A DNA stretch of 64,000 nt from Luteimonas_C sp035250245. GTDB taxonomy: Bacteria > Pseudomonadota > Gammaproteobacteria > Xanthomonadales > Xanthomonadaceae. Shown here in pieces: positions 17,254-26,171 of the stretch. The notes beneath the pieces are model-generated. The model did not search any database. It saw only the letters and a program-made list of their open reading frames with translations, and had not been told where the DNA came from. Position 1 is the first letter of the stretch; every line of letters starts with the position of its first letter. The DNA is taken from contig DATFFH010000095.1 of NCBI GenBank assembly GCA_035250245.1, forward strand, positions 90,109 through 154,108. Reading direction: 5' to 3'. The position numbers were made by a program, and so were the translations under genes.

Positions 17254-20202
17254 ATGACGACCCTGAGTTCCGGTTACGACCCCAAAACCTTCGAAACCCG
17301 CCTTTATGCAGAATGGGAAAGCGGCGGCGTATTCGAGCCGCAAGGCGACGGCCCCGCCTACACCATTCTGCTGCCGCCGCCGAACGTCACCGGCACCCTG
17401 CACATGGGCCACGCTTTCCAACACACCTTGCAGGATGCGCTGATCCGCTACCACCGCATGCGCGGCTACCGGACGCTGTGGCAAATGGGCACCGACCACG
17501 CCGGCATCGCCACTGAAATGGTGGTGAATCGCAACCTTGCCCTCGAAGGCAAGGGCGAGACCCGCGATTCGCTGGGCCGCGACAAATTCATCGAGAAAGT
17601 CTGGGATTGGAAGCGCGCCTCCGGCGACACCATCGAACGCCAGATGCGCCGCCTGGGCGCCTCCGGCGACTGGTCGCGCAGCGTGTTCACGATGGATCCG
17701 ATGGCCGCCGACGCGGTGACCGAAGCCTTCGTGCGCCTGTACGAGCAGGGCCTGATCTACCGCGGCAAGCGCCTGGTGAACTGGGATCCGGTGCTGAAGA
17801 CCGCGATCTCCGACCTGGAAGTGGAGAACCGCGAAGTGCCCGGCCACATGTGGCATTTCAAATATCCGCTGGCCGGCGGCGAGACCTACGAATACATCGA
17901 GCGCGACGCCGACGGCAACGTGACCTTGCGCGAAACGCGCGACTACATCTCCATCGCCACCACGCGTCCGGAAACCATGCTCGGCGACGGCGCCGTGGCG
18001 GTGCATCCGTCGGATGCGCGCTACGCGCCGATCGTAGGCAAACTGTGCGAGATCCCGGTCGGGCCGAAGCAGCACCGGCGTTTGATTCCGATCGTCGTCG
18101 ACGACTATCCCGATCCGGATTTCGGTTCGGGCGCTGTCAAGATCACCGGCGCGCACGATTTCAACGACTACCAGGTCGCCAAGCGCCACGGCATCCCGCT
18201 GTACGCGCTGATGGACGAGCAGGCGCGGATGCGCACCGACGGTTTGTCCTACGAAGACAGCGCGGCTATCGCCGGCCGCGCGGCGCGCGGCGAAGACATC
18301 GGCGACGCGTCCGCGGTGAACTTGGTGCCGGACGAATTGCGCGGCCTGGACCGCTACGAAGCGCGCGCGCGCGTCGTCGCCGAGATCACCGCCGAAGGCC
18401 TGGCCGTGACCGACGCAGAAGGCGCGCCCGTCGTCGATTCGAAGCCGATCATGCAGCCCTTCGGCGACCGCAGCGGTCAGGTGATCGAGCCCTTCCTCAC
18501 CGACCAGTGGTTCGTGAATATGGACGATCTGGCCAAGCGCGGATTGGAACTAGTCGAATCCGGCGAGGTGAAGTTCGTGCCGGCGAACTGGATCAACACG
18601 TACCGCCATTGGCTGGAAAACATCCAGGATTGGACGATTTCGCGCCAGCTGTGGTGGGGCCACCGTATTCCGGCGTGGTTCGACGAGGCAGGCAACGTCT
18701 ATGTTGCGCGTAGCGAAGAAGATGCCTTCGCCCAGGCCGCATTGCGCGGTGGGCCAAGGCCCACCCTACGGCAAGACGCGGACGTGCTGGAAACCTGGTT
18801 CTCTTCGGCCATGTTCCCGTTCTCGACCATGGGCTGGCCCGATGCGGCGGCGATGCGCGAACGCGGCTTCGACGAATTCCTGCCGACCAGCGTCCTGGTC
18901 ACCGGCTTCGACATCATTTTCTTCTGGGTCGCGCGGATGATCATGATGACCGACGCGCTGGTCGGGAAGATCCCGTTCCAGGACGTTTACATCACCGGCC
19001 TGGTGCGCGACAAGGATGGACAAAAAATGTCCAAGTCCAAGGGCAACATCCTGGACCCGCTGGACATCATCGATGGGATCGCTGCGGATGAGCTGGTCGC
19101 CAAGCGCACCACCGGGCTGATGCAGCCGAAGATGGCCGAGAAGATCGAGAAGGCCACCCGCAAGGAATTCCCCGACGGCATCGCCGCGCACGGCGCCGAC
19201 GCGCTGCGCTTCACCATGGCCGCGCTAGCCGGCCCCGGCCGGGACATCAAGTTCGACCTGGGCCGCGCCGAGGGCTACAAGAACTTCTGCAACAAGCTGT
19301 GGAACGCGACGCGGTTCGTGCTGATGAACACCGAGGGTTTCCAAGCCTCCGGCGCGCCGCAACCGAAGACCGACGCCGAGCGTTGGATCCTGGCCCGCCT
19401 GGCCAAGGTCAGCGCCGAGGCGGAAGCGCATTTCGCCAGCTACCGGTTCGACCTGCTGTCGCAGGCACTGTACGAATTCGCCTGGAACGAATTCTGCGAC
19501 TGGTTCGTGGAGCTGGCCAAGCCCGCTACGCAGGGCGACGACGCCGCGGCCGCCGACAGCACCCGCCACACGTTGTTGTACGTGCTGGAATCGCTGCTGC
19601 GCCTGCTGCACCCGCTGATCCCGTTCGTCACCGAAGAACTGTGGCGGCAGGTCGCGCCTAAGCTCGGCGTCGATGCCGCCAGCGTTTCCCTGCAACGCTA
19701 TCCGCAGGCGAACGACCTCGCCGGCGACTTCTCCGCGGCCGAAGCCGACATCGAATGGCTGAAGCAAATGGTGTCGGCACTGCGCCGGATCCGCAGCGAA
19801 CTCGGCGTATCGCCGGCGAAGACGGTGAAGCTGCTCCTGCAAGGCGGAACCGCGAACGACGCCGCAAGGATCGAGCGCTTCGCCTCGCAGCTCAAGTTCC
19901 TCAATCGGTTGGAAGCGATCGAAATCATCGCCGGCGATCCGCCGGCGGCGGCGGCCGGCATCGTCGGGGAACTGAAGCTGTTCGTGCCGCTGGAAGGCCT
20001 GGTCGACCTGGACGCCGAACGCGCGCGCCTGGACAAGGAAATCAAGCGCGTCGGCGCGGAAAAGGCGAAGTCCGAAGGCAAGCTGGCCAGCGAAACCTTC
20101 GTCAACAACGCGCCGGCGGCGGTGGTCGAACAGGAACGGCAGCGCCTGGCCGATTGGACCGCGCAACTCGAAGCCCTGGTCGCGCAGCGGGCCCGCTTGT
20201 AG
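17254..20202 (+). CDS. valS: Valyl-tRNA synthetase, carrying a short repeat in frame
   Basis: 982 residues (E. coli 951). Class I synthetase with HIGH-type HMGHAF, KMSKS in KDKGQKMSKSKGN, the CP1 editing domain (about residues 200-430), an anticodon domain, and a C-terminal coiled coil (DLDAERARLDKEIKRVGAEKAK). Between EEDAFAQAA and DADVLETWFSSA, codons about 499-506 (LRGGPRPT) are encoded by a 24-base sequence identical to the right end of the intergenic element at 20349-20372. Its TAG stop (20200-20202) lies inside the head of the next such element. Part of pepA-holC-valS. Confidence 0.95.
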   Translation: MTTLSSGYDPKTFETRLYAEWESGGVFEPQGDGPAYTILLPPPNVTGTLHMGHAFQHTLQDALIRYHRMRGYRTLWQMGTDHAGIATEMVVNRNLALEGKGETRDSLGRDKFIEKVWDWKRASGDTIERQMRRLGASGDWSRSVFTMDPMAADAVTEAFVRLYEQGLIYRGKRLVNWDPVLKTAISDLEVENREVPGHMWHFKYPLAGGETYEYIERDADGNVTLRETRDYISIATTRPETMLGDGAVAVHPSDARYAPIVGKLCEIPVGPKQHRRLIPIVVDDYPDPDFGSGAVKITGAHDFNDYQVAKRHGIPLYALMDEQARMRTDGLSYEDSAAIAGRAARGEDIGDASAVNLVPDELRGLDRYEARARVVAEITAEGLAVTDAEGAPVVDSKPIMQPFGDRSGQVIEPFLTDQWFVNMDDLAKRGLELVESGEVKFVPANWINTYRHWLENIQDWTISRQLWWGHRIPAWFDEAGNVYVARSEEDAFAQAALRGGPRPTLRQDADVLETWFSSAMFPFSTMGWPDAAAMRERGFDEFLPTSVLVTGFDIIFFWVARMIMMTDALVGKIPFQDVYITGLVRDKDGQKMSKSKGNILDPLDIIDGIAADELVAKRTTGLMQPKMAEKIEKATRKEFPDGIAAHGADALRFTMAALAGPGRDIKFDLGRAEGYKNFCNKLWNATRFVLMNTEGFQASGAPQPKTDAERWILARLAKVSAEAEAHFASYRFDLLSQALYEFAWNEFCDWFVELAKPATQGDDAAAADSTRHTLLYVLESLLRLLHPLIPFVTEELWRQVAPKLGVDAASVSLQRYPQANDLAGDFSAAEADIEWLKQMVSALRRIRSELGVSPAKTVKLLLQGGTANDAARIERFASQLKFLNRLEAIEIIAGDPPAAAAGIVGELKLFVPLEGLVDLDAERARLDKEIKRVGAEKAKSEGKLASETFVNNAPAAVVEQERQRLADWTAQLEALVAQRARL
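18748..18771. repeat. GTAGGGTGGGC half-element inside valS
   Basis: 24 bases starting GGTGGGCCAAGGCCCACC and ending CTACGG, identical to 20349-20372 and nearly identical to the right end of the element at 12596-12779. It lies within the valS coding frame. Confidence 0.8.
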
Positions 20203-20370
20203 GGTGGGCTTTAGCCCACCATCGCCATCCCTCGCGCGCGACGAACAATCATCGAAGCGGTTCGCGCACGCGGCGGATCGTTTAGACGGTTATGCAGTAA
20301 AAGGGGTCGTTCCGACGATTGTTTGACGCGAATATTTGGGATGGCGATGGTGGGCCAAGGCCCACCCTAC
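20199..20370. repeat. 172-bp GTAGGGTGGGC element filling the space between valS and rimI
   Basis: Terminal inverted repeats GTAGGGTGGGCTTTAGCCCA and TGGGCCAAGGCCCACCCTAC. The interior contains GCGACGAACAATCATCGAA, shared with one change with the element at 12596-12779. The left head holds the valS stop and the right head holds the rimI stop, so the whole gap between these convergent genes is repeat. Confidence 0.82.
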
Positions 20371-20861
20371 GGATCCGCGAACAACTCCATCGCCATCACC
20401 AGCGCATCCTCGCGCCCGTCCTTGGCCGGATAGTAACGCGGGCGGCGGCCGATCTCGTTGAAGCCTTCGTCGTGGTACAGCGCGATCGCGTTCGGATTGG
20501 ATGGCCGCACTTCCAGGAACACGCGGCGCACGCCGCGGCCGCGGGCGATCTGCAGCAGCGCGCGCAGCAGGCGGCGGCCATGGCCGCGGCCCTGCGCTTC
20601 GGGCGAGGTGCAGATATTGAGAATGTGCGCCTCGTCGGCGGCGACGCTGAGCACGCCGTAGCCGATGATCCTGTCGCGCTGGATCAACACCCAGGCCGGA
20701 TAGTCGGCGCGCAGGCAGTCGCGCATGATGCCGCGCGTCCACGGGAACGGATACGCGCGCTGTTCGATCGCGATCACGTCGTCCAGGTCGTCCTCGCGCA
20801 TCGGCCGCAGCGAGGTGGCGCCGCCTGCGTCTCGCTCCGCGTCGACGGCGACCGCGTTCAC
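20367..20861 (-). CDS. rimI: Ribosomal protein S18-alanine N-acetyltransferase
   Basis: 164 residues, GNAT fold. Acetyl-CoA motif A is visible (ICTSPEAQGRGHGRRLLRALL), with the RimI-type N-terminal LRPMREDDLDDVIAIEQRAYPFPWT and the C-terminal FLEVRPSNPNAIALYHDEGF and RRPRYYPAKDGREDALVM. The start is a GTG at 20861 overlapping the stop of the preceding gene as GTGA. The stop TAG (20367-20369) comes from the adjacent GTAG element. Confidence 0.9.
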   Translation of the reverse strand: MNAVAVDAERDAGGATSLRPMREDDLDDVIAIEQRAYPFPWTRGIMRDCLRADYPAWVLIQRDRIIGYGVLSVAADEAHILNICTSPEAQGRGHGRRLLRALLQIARGRGVRRVFLEVRPSNPNAIALYHDEGFNEIGRRPRYYPAKDGREDALVMAMELFADP

Positions 20862-21118
20862 TCGGCGTCTCCGCGCCGCAACGCGCGCAGACGCGGCCAC
20901 AGCGCGCGCTTGGCCGCCGCGTTCGCGCGCAAGGACTTCGCTGCGGACAACAGCGACGCATCGGGTCGGCTGCGGCCGGCAGCGCGCAGCACCGAACGCT
21001 GCAAGGGCGTTAGCGCGGCGATATCCCACTCGGCAGCCTCCTGCCCGGCATCGGCCAAGCGATACAAGCCATGGCCCAAGGCATCGAGCACTTCGCGCTG
21101 GAACGCATCCCAACTCAC
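20858..21118 (-). CDS. Small protein with HolD (DNA polymerase III psi)-like C-terminus
   Basis: 86 residues, GTG start at 21118 overlapping the pssA stop as GTGA, and its own stop overlapping the rimI start the same way. The C-terminal SLRANAAAKRALWPRLRALR closely resembles the C-terminus of E. coli psi (from memory DLRANPTARAALWQQI). In E. coli holD and rimI are adjacent, and here this gene directly precedes rimI. It is much shorter than E. coli psi (137 residues) and I do not see the N-terminal gamma/tau-binding peptide, though an aligned Trp (VSWDAFQREVL) is present. I judge a diverged, shortened psi plausible but unproven. If not psi, it is an uncharacterised soluble helical protein. Confidence 0.5.
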   Translation of the reverse strand: MSWDAFQREVLDALGHGLYRLADAGQEAAEWDIAALTPLQRSVLRAAGRSRPDASLLSAAKSLRANAAAKRALWPRLRALRRGDAE

Positions 21119-21888
21119 GGCGCCGGCTCCACGGATGCGATGCGTCGGCGCTTGAACCAGAACACCGGTCCGGACAAGGCATACAGCGCGGCCGCGGTCA
21201 GCAGCGTCTTCGGCGGATCGATCCACAACGCGATCAGCACCACCACCGCGATCAACAAGGCGAAGAACGGCACGCGCTCGGCCTTGGGCCCGCTGCCGCT
21301 GCCCTTGAAGCTGTTGTAGCGCAGGCGGCTGACCATCAGCAGGCCGGCGATCACCGACACTGCGATCGCGGCATAGCGCAGCTCTTCGCCCGCCCAGCCC
21401 AGGTCGTGGCAGGTCCAGACGAAGCTCGCCATCAACCCTGCCGCGGCGGGACTGGCCAGGCCGATGAACCAGCGCTTGTCGACCTGCGCCACCTGGCTAT
21501 TGAACCGCGCCAGGCGAAGCGCCGCGCAAGCCGCATACAGGAACGCCGCCAGCCAGCCGATCTTGCCCGCGGTGACCCCATCCAATTTCAGCGAGGCCAG
21601 CGCCCAGTGGTACATGACCAGGGCCGGCGCCATGCCGAAGCTGACCAGGTCGGCCAGCGAGTCGTACTGCACGCCGAATTCGCTCTGGGTGTTGGTGAGC
21701 CGGGCGACCCGGCCGTCCACGCCATCCAGGATCGCGGCCACGAAGATCGCCACGCACGCCGCCTCGAACCGGCCCTGGGAGGCGGCGATGATGGCGAAAA
21801 AGCCGGCGAACAACCCGCCGGTCGTGAACAGGTTCGGCAGCAGGTAGATGGTGCGCGAACGCGGTCGCGGCGAGGGGGCATCGGTCAT
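21115..21888 (-). CDS. pssA: CDP-diacylglycerol-serine O-phosphatidyltransferase
   Basis: 257 residues with about seven hydrophobic segments. The CDP-alcohol phosphotransferase motif D-G-x2-A-R-x8-G-x3-D-x3-D is complete (DGRVARLTNTQSEFG followed by VQYDSLAD). This is the integral-membrane type II enzyme that makes phosphatidylserine, the precursor of phosphatidylethanolamine. It heads a coupled operon with the psi-like gene and rimI. The upstream DUF4124 gene is divergent. Confidence 0.9.
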   Translation of the reverse strand: MTDAPSPRPRSRTIYLLPNLFTTGGLFAGFFAIIAASQGRFEAACVAIFVAAILDGVDGRVARLTNTQSEFGVQYDSLADLVSFGMAPALVMYHWALASLKLDGVTAGKIGWLAAFLYAACAALRLARFNSQVAQVDKRWFIGLASPAAAGLMASFVWTCHDLGWAGEELRYAAIAVSVIAGLLMVSRLRYNSFKGSGSGPKAERVPFFALLIAVVVLIALWIDPPKTLLTAAALYALSGPVFWFKRRRIASVEPAP

Positions 21889-21996
21889 GAACGCAGTGTA
21901 TCCGCTCGGCCGCTTGCCCGACTTGTGACGGCGCGACTTGCGCGCATCCGGCCGCGATGCTGCAATCGCGCCCTGTCCCGCCCGCAGGAGCCTGCG

Positions 21997-22386
21997 ATGC
22001 TACGTTTGGCCGTCGGAACCGCGCTATGTCTGGTCGCCGCCGCCGCATCGGCGCAGGCGGCCTACCAGTGGAAGGACGCCAACGGCGTCACCCACTACTC
22101 CAGTACGCCGCCGTCCCAGGGCAAGTTCCAGGTCCGGACCGTCAACAACCAGGGCGCCAGCCTCGCGGCCGCGGCCAAGCCCGAGCAGGCGGCCGAAGAC
22201 CCGCGCTGCGCCACCGCCCGCGCCAACCTGGCCGTGCTCGGCGGCAAGGGCGAGATTCAGCTCGACAGCAATGGCGATGGCAAGCCGGACAAGACCCTGT
22301 CGGCCGAAGACCGCGCCAACCAGACCGCCTTGGCCGAAGCGACGCTGAAAACGAGCTGCGCGGCCACGGACGCGAAAAAGCCCTGA
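21997..22386 (+). CDS. Secreted DUF4124 domain protein
   Basis: 129 residues. Signal peptide MLRLAVGTALCLVAAAASAQA, then the DUF4124 core AYQWKDANGVTHYSSTPP, which is found in many proteobacterial envelope proteins of unknown role. The C-terminal half contains LDSNGDGKPDKTLSAED, resembling a calcium-binding loop, and two Cys residues. AGGAG (21986-21990) lies six bases before the ATG, and the frame upstream of it is a shadow. A second DUF4124 gene follows nine bases after the stop. Confidence 0.85.
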   Translation: MLRLAVGTALCLVAAAASAQAAYQWKDANGVTHYSSTPPSQGKFQVRTVNNQGASLAAAAKPEQAAEDPRCATARANLAVLGGKGEIQLDSNGDGKPDKTLSAEDRANQTALAEATLKTSCAATDAKKP

Positions 22387-22395
22387 TTCCCAGCG

Positions 22396-22671
22396 ATGCG
22401 GCTCGCCTGGGCCATCGCCGGCGGTCTGGCCATCGGCATCGGCCTGGCCTGGTGGCTGACACGCGACACGCCTGAGGAAGCCGCTCGCAAACAGGCACGC
22501 GCCGAGCGCGCCGCGGCCGCGATGGCCGAAGACGCCAAGCCGGTGCTGTACCGATGGACCGATGCCGACGGCGTGGTCCATCTGACCGACAAGCCGCCCA
22601 AAGGCCGCAAATATCGCAAGATCGACATGCGCCCGCAGGAAGGCATCCGGGTCGACGGCAGCAAGCAATAG
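22396..22671 (+). CDS. Small membrane-anchored DUF4124 protein
   Basis: 91 residues. An N-terminal hydrophobic segment (LAWAIAGGLAIGIGLAWWLT) lacks a clear cleavage site and probably anchors the protein. After a short charged helix comes a DUF4124 core, LYRWTDADGVVHLTDKPPKG. The tandem arrangement with the preceding DUF4124 gene suggests duplication and a shared transcript. Role unknown. Confidence 0.8.
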   Translation: MRLAWAIAGGLAIGIGLAWWLTRDTPEEAARKQARAERAAAAMAEDAKPVLYRWTDADGVVHLTDKPPKGRKYRKIDMRPQEGIRVDGSKQ

Positions 22672-22678
22672 CGGGGGT

Positions 22679-22766
22679 GTAGCCCGGGTGGAGCGTAGCG
22701 ATACCCGGGGCTTTTCGGCTCTGGGAGATGGCGCCTCCGGGTATCGCTTCGCTCCACCCGGGCTAC
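22679..22766. repeat. GTAG palindrome (GTAGCCCGGGTGGAGCG family)
   Basis: Arms of about 30 bases, GTAGCCCGGGTGGAGCGTAG and its complement, with a spacer of about 28 bases. It lies between the second DUF4124 gene and proS. Only copy of this family in the window. Confidence 0.85.
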
Positions 22767-22824
22767 GGTTCGGCCTGCTCTTGCTGCATGGCACAATGCC
22801 GGGCCCTGCTCCAGAAACCTCGCC

Positions 22825-24519
22825 ATGCGCCTGTCGCGATTCCATCTGCACACCACCAAGGAAACCCCGGCCGACGCCGAGATCGTCAGCCACCAGCTGA
22901 TGCTGCGCGCCGGCATGCTGCGCAAGCTGGCCGCCGGCCTGTACACCTGGTCGCCGCTGGGCTTGCGCGTGCTGCGCAAGGTCGAGCGCATCGTCCGCGA
23001 GGAAATGGACCGCGCCGGCGCGATCGAAGTGCTGATGCCGACGATCCAACCGCGCGAACTCTGGGAAGAGACCGGCCGCTGGGAAAAGTTCGGCGGCCAG
23101 TTGCTGAAGATCAAAGATCGCAAGGACGCCGAGTACTGCTACGCGCCGACCGCGGAAGAAGTCATCACCGATTTCGCCCGCGACGAGCTGTCCAGCTACA
23201 AACAGCTGCCGGTGAATTTCTACCAGATCCAGACCAAGTTCCGCGACGAAATCCGGCCTCGCTTCGGCGTGATGCGCGCGCGCGAATTCCTGATGAAGGA
23301 CGCGTACTCGTTCCACCTGACCGAAGCGGACCTGGAACGCGAATACCGCAACATGCACGCCGCCTACAGCCGCATCTTCGAACGGCTGGGCTTGCGCTTC
23401 CGCGCGGTGCAGGCCGACAGCGGCGCGATCGGCGGCGACGCCTCGCAGGAATTCCACGTGCTGGCCGACTCGGGCGAGGATTCGATCGTGTTCTCGACCG
23501 GTTCGGACTACGCCGCCAACGTCGAGGCCGCGCAGGCCGCTGCGCCCGACGCGCGTCCGGACGCGGGCGAAGCGATGCGCAAGGTCGACACGCCCACGCA
23601 GAAGACCTGCGAAGACGTGGCCGCGCTGCTCGGCATTCCGCTGGCGCGCACCGTCAAGTCGGTGGCGGTCATGACCGATGACGGCTTCGTGCTGGCGCTG
23701 GTGCGCGGCGACCACGTCGTCAACGAGATCAAGCTGGCGAAGGTGCCGGGCCTGTCCGACTACCGGCTGGCGACCGAAGCCGAGATCCTGGAACACCTGG
23801 GCAGCGAGCCGGGTTTCCTCGGCCCGGTAGGCGCCAAGAAAGCGATCCGTGTCGTTGCCGACCGCGACGTCGCGGCGATGGCCGATTTCGTCGTCGGCGC
23901 CAATGAAGCCGGTTTCCATATCGCCGGCGTGAACTGGGGCCGCGATCTGGCCGAAGCGGAGACCATCGCCGACATCCGCAACGTGGTCGAAGGCGACCGC
24001 GCTGCCGACGGCGGCGAACTGCGCCTGGCGCGCGGCATCGAAGTCGGCCACGTGTTCCAGCTCGGCCGCAAATACGCCGAAGCGATGGACGCGACCGTGC
24101 TGGACGAGAACGGCAAGGCGGCGGTGATGTCGATGGGGTGCTACGGCATCGGCGTGAGCCGGATCGTGGCCGCGGCGATCGAGCAGAACCACGACGCGGC
24201 CGGCATCCTCTGGCCCGAGGCGATGGCGCCGTGGAAAGTCGCGGTGTGCGTGATCAATCCGAAGAACGACGCGGCCGTGGCTGCCGCCGCTGAATCGCTG
24301 TACGCGGACTTGAACGCCGCCGGCCACGAAGCGGTGCTCGACGACCGCGGCCTGCGCCCCGGCGCGATGTTCGCCGACATCGAACTGATCGGCATTCCGC
24401 ACCGCGTGGTCGTGTCCGAGCGCGGCCTGGCCGCCGGCACGTTCGAATACCGCGCGCGCAATGCGAGCGAATCGGAAAACCTGGATCGCGACGCCTTGTT
24501 CGCCAAACTCGTCGGCTGA
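22825..24519 (+). CDS. proS: Prolyl-tRNA synthetase (bacterial type with editing domain)
   Basis: 564 residues (E. coli 572). Class II synthetase: motif 1 around IVREEMDRAGAIEVLMPTIQP, motif 2 in FRDEIRPRFGVMRAREFLMKDAYSF, motif 3 in SMGCYGIGVSRIVAAAIEQ. Between motifs 2 and 3 lies the INS editing domain (about residues 225-395) that hydrolyses Ala-tRNAPro, and the C-terminal anticodon domain follows. The start MRLSRFHLHTTKETPADAEI fits the family exactly. Confidence 0.95.
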   Translation: MRLSRFHLHTTKETPADAEIVSHQLMLRAGMLRKLAAGLYTWSPLGLRVLRKVERIVREEMDRAGAIEVLMPTIQPRELWEETGRWEKFGGQLLKIKDRKDAEYCYAPTAEEVITDFARDELSSYKQLPVNFYQIQTKFRDEIRPRFGVMRAREFLMKDAYSFHLTEADLEREYRNMHAAYSRIFERLGLRFRAVQADSGAIGGDASQEFHVLADSGEDSIVFSTGSDYAANVEAAQAAAPDARPDAGEAMRKVDTPTQKTCEDVAALLGIPLARTVKSVAVMTDDGFVLALVRGDHVVNEIKLAKVPGLSDYRLATEAEILEHLGSEPGFLGPVGAKKAIRVVADRDVAAMADFVVGANEAGFHIAGVNWGRDLAEAETIADIRNVVEGDRAADGGELRLARGIEVGHVFQLGRKYAEAMDATVLDENGKAAVMSMGCYGIGVSRIVAAAIEQNHDAAGILWPEAMAPWKVAVCVINPKNDAAVAAAAESLYADLNAAGHEAVLDDRGLRPGAMFADIELIGIPHRVVVSERGLAAGTFEYRARNASESENLDRDALFAKLVG

Positions 24520-24526
24520 CGCTCTT

Positions 24527-24806
24527 GAATCACCCTCTCCCCTTGCGGGAGCGGGACAGGCGCGAAGCGCCAGGGAGAGGGTCGGCTTTTCGCGCGACCT
24601 GATTCTATTCCTCGGAAAAATGAGGCTTCGAAGCGCAAGTCGCGTAAGGGTTTGACGCGACTTGATGGCCCGCGCGCCCTCACCCAATCCTCTCCCGCGC
24701 GGGAGCGAGCTTCAAACCGTGCGCTTTTGTAGAGTCGAGCCTTGCTCGACTGCTTTTTCCACAAGCAAGAGCAGTCGAGCAAGGCTCGACTCTACAAGAT
24801 CAAGGG
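24527..24806. repeat. Repeat-rich intergenic region, including a GTAGAGTCGAGC palindrome
   Basis: The first part (24532-24710) holds CCCTCTCCCCTTGCGGGAGC, AGGCGCGAAGCGCCAGGGAG and CCTCTCCCGCGCGGGAGC, related to sequence at 5318-5546 and in purL. The second part (24729-24795) is a GTAGAGTCGAGCCTTGCTCG palindrome with complementary right arm. No gene seen. Confidence 0.8.
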
Positions 24807-26141
24807 CTACAAGTTCCGCCGCGCCGGCACCAGCAGATTGCCGATCAACAACCCGGCGATCAGCGCCAACAAAATATTGATGACGGCCATCAGCGCCGCC
24901 TGCCCCACCGCGACATCCTGCTGCTGGATCAAGGTCAGCACGCCGCGCAGACTGGCGCTGCCCGGCACGAGCATGATGATGCCCGGCACCCGGATCAGCG
25001 CGCCCGGACGCTGTCCCCAGCGCGCGTAGGCGTTGCCCGCGGCCGTCAGCGCGAGCGCCGCCAGAAAAATGCCCACCGGACTGCCCCAGGCATCGCCGGC
25101 GAAGCGAGAAATCAGATACCCAGCGGCCGCCGCCAGCATCACCAGCCAGTAGTCGCGACGATGCGCCCGGAACAACAGCGCGAAAGCGTAGGCCGCCAGC
25201 ACCAGCGCCCCAGCTTCCACCCACAGCGGTTGCGGCCGGTAGCTGCGCACCTGCGGCTCGATGCCCAGCAGTTGCGCGACGGTCAGCGCGATCACCGAAC
25301 CCACCGCCAATTTCATCACCGTCATCAACGCGCCGGCGAAGCGCGCCGTGCCGGAGACCAGATGCTGGCTGGCCAATTCGTTGATCGCATTGGTCAAGGC
25401 CAAACCGGGCAGCAGCACGATCAACGCTGCGATGATCGTGGTGTTCAGATTCAAGGGCCCCACGAAGGCCGCTACCAGGATCACGATCGCGCTCGCCAGC
25501 ATCGCCGCCACAGCGTCGCTGGCTTCCTTCATCCGCGGCCGCGACTCGGACCATTGTTCGAGCGCGCCGATACACAAGCCGGCCAGGCCCGCGGTGGCGA
25601 TATCCAGCCACGGCAGCTGCAGCAAACCGCCGACCGCCGCCGCGGCCAGCCCGTAAGCGAACACCTGCATCGCCCGCCAACGCGCGCTGGGCTGGCGGTG
25701 CAGCTTTTCCAGCGCGGCCTGCCCGCCGGCGATGTCGAGGCGGCCATCCATCACTTCTTCTGCGATGCGGTCGGCCTCGCAGAGCTTATACAGATCGTTC
25801 TGGCCCGGCGCCAAGCGGATGACGCGGGTCGTATCGGTTTCGCCCGAGGGGCGCGAGGGATCGCTGAACGTCAGGATCATGCCGGTCGGGTTCGACCACG
25901 GCTCGCAATCCAGCCGCAAACGCTGCGCCACCGCGACGATGGCCGCCTCCAGCCGCTGCGCCGTGGTGCCGTAGCTGTGCAGATGCTCGGCCAGCTCCAC
26001 TACGAACTGGACGCGGGCGGCATAGCGTTCGCTGGCGGGAGAGAAGATCGACACGCCGGAATCCGCAAAACCGAAGGCCGCCAAGGATCGCATGCCGATC
26101 GCCGCCGGCGCAGCCCCGCCCGCCGAAGTGGATAGCCTCAT
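24807..26141 (-). CDS. ThrE-type threonine/serine exporter family protein
   Basis: 444 residues. The N-terminal half matches the ThrE/DUF1212 domain (FVVELAEHLHSYGTTAQRLEAAI; then IVILVAAFVGPLNLNTTIIAALIVLLPGLALTNAINELA) and the C-terminal half matches the ThrE_2 (DUF3815) domain, with about ten hydrophobic segments in total. The two halves fused is the actinobacterial ThrE arrangement. It may export threonine/serine or related compounds. Start uncertain: ATG 26141 has a weak AGG upstream, ATG 26093 is an alternative. Divergent from the MCE operon with only 30 bases between if the first ATG is used. Confidence 0.8.
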   Translation of the reverse strand: MRLSTSAGGAAPAAIGMRSLAAFGFADSGVSIFSPASERYAARVQFVVELAEHLHSYGTTAQRLEAAIVAVAQRLRLDCEPWSNPTGMILTFSDPSRPSGETDTTRVIRLAPGQNDLYKLCEADRIAEEVMDGRLDIAGGQAALEKLHRQPSARWRAMQVFAYGLAAAAVGGLLQLPWLDIATAGLAGLCIGALEQWSESRPRMKEASDAVAAMLASAIVILVAAFVGPLNLNTTIIAALIVLLPGLALTNAINELASQHLVSGTARFAGALMTVMKLAVGSVIALTVAQLLGIEPQVRSYRPQPLWVEAGALVLAAYAFALLFRAHRRDYWLVMLAAAAGYLISRFAGDAWGSPVGIFLAALALTAAGNAYARWGQRPGALIRVPGIIMLVPGSASLRGVLTLIQQQDVAVGQAALMAVINILLALIAGLLIGNLLVPARRNL

Positions 26142-26171
26142 TCACGCCTGGCATGGGAAACTGCCCGCGCC

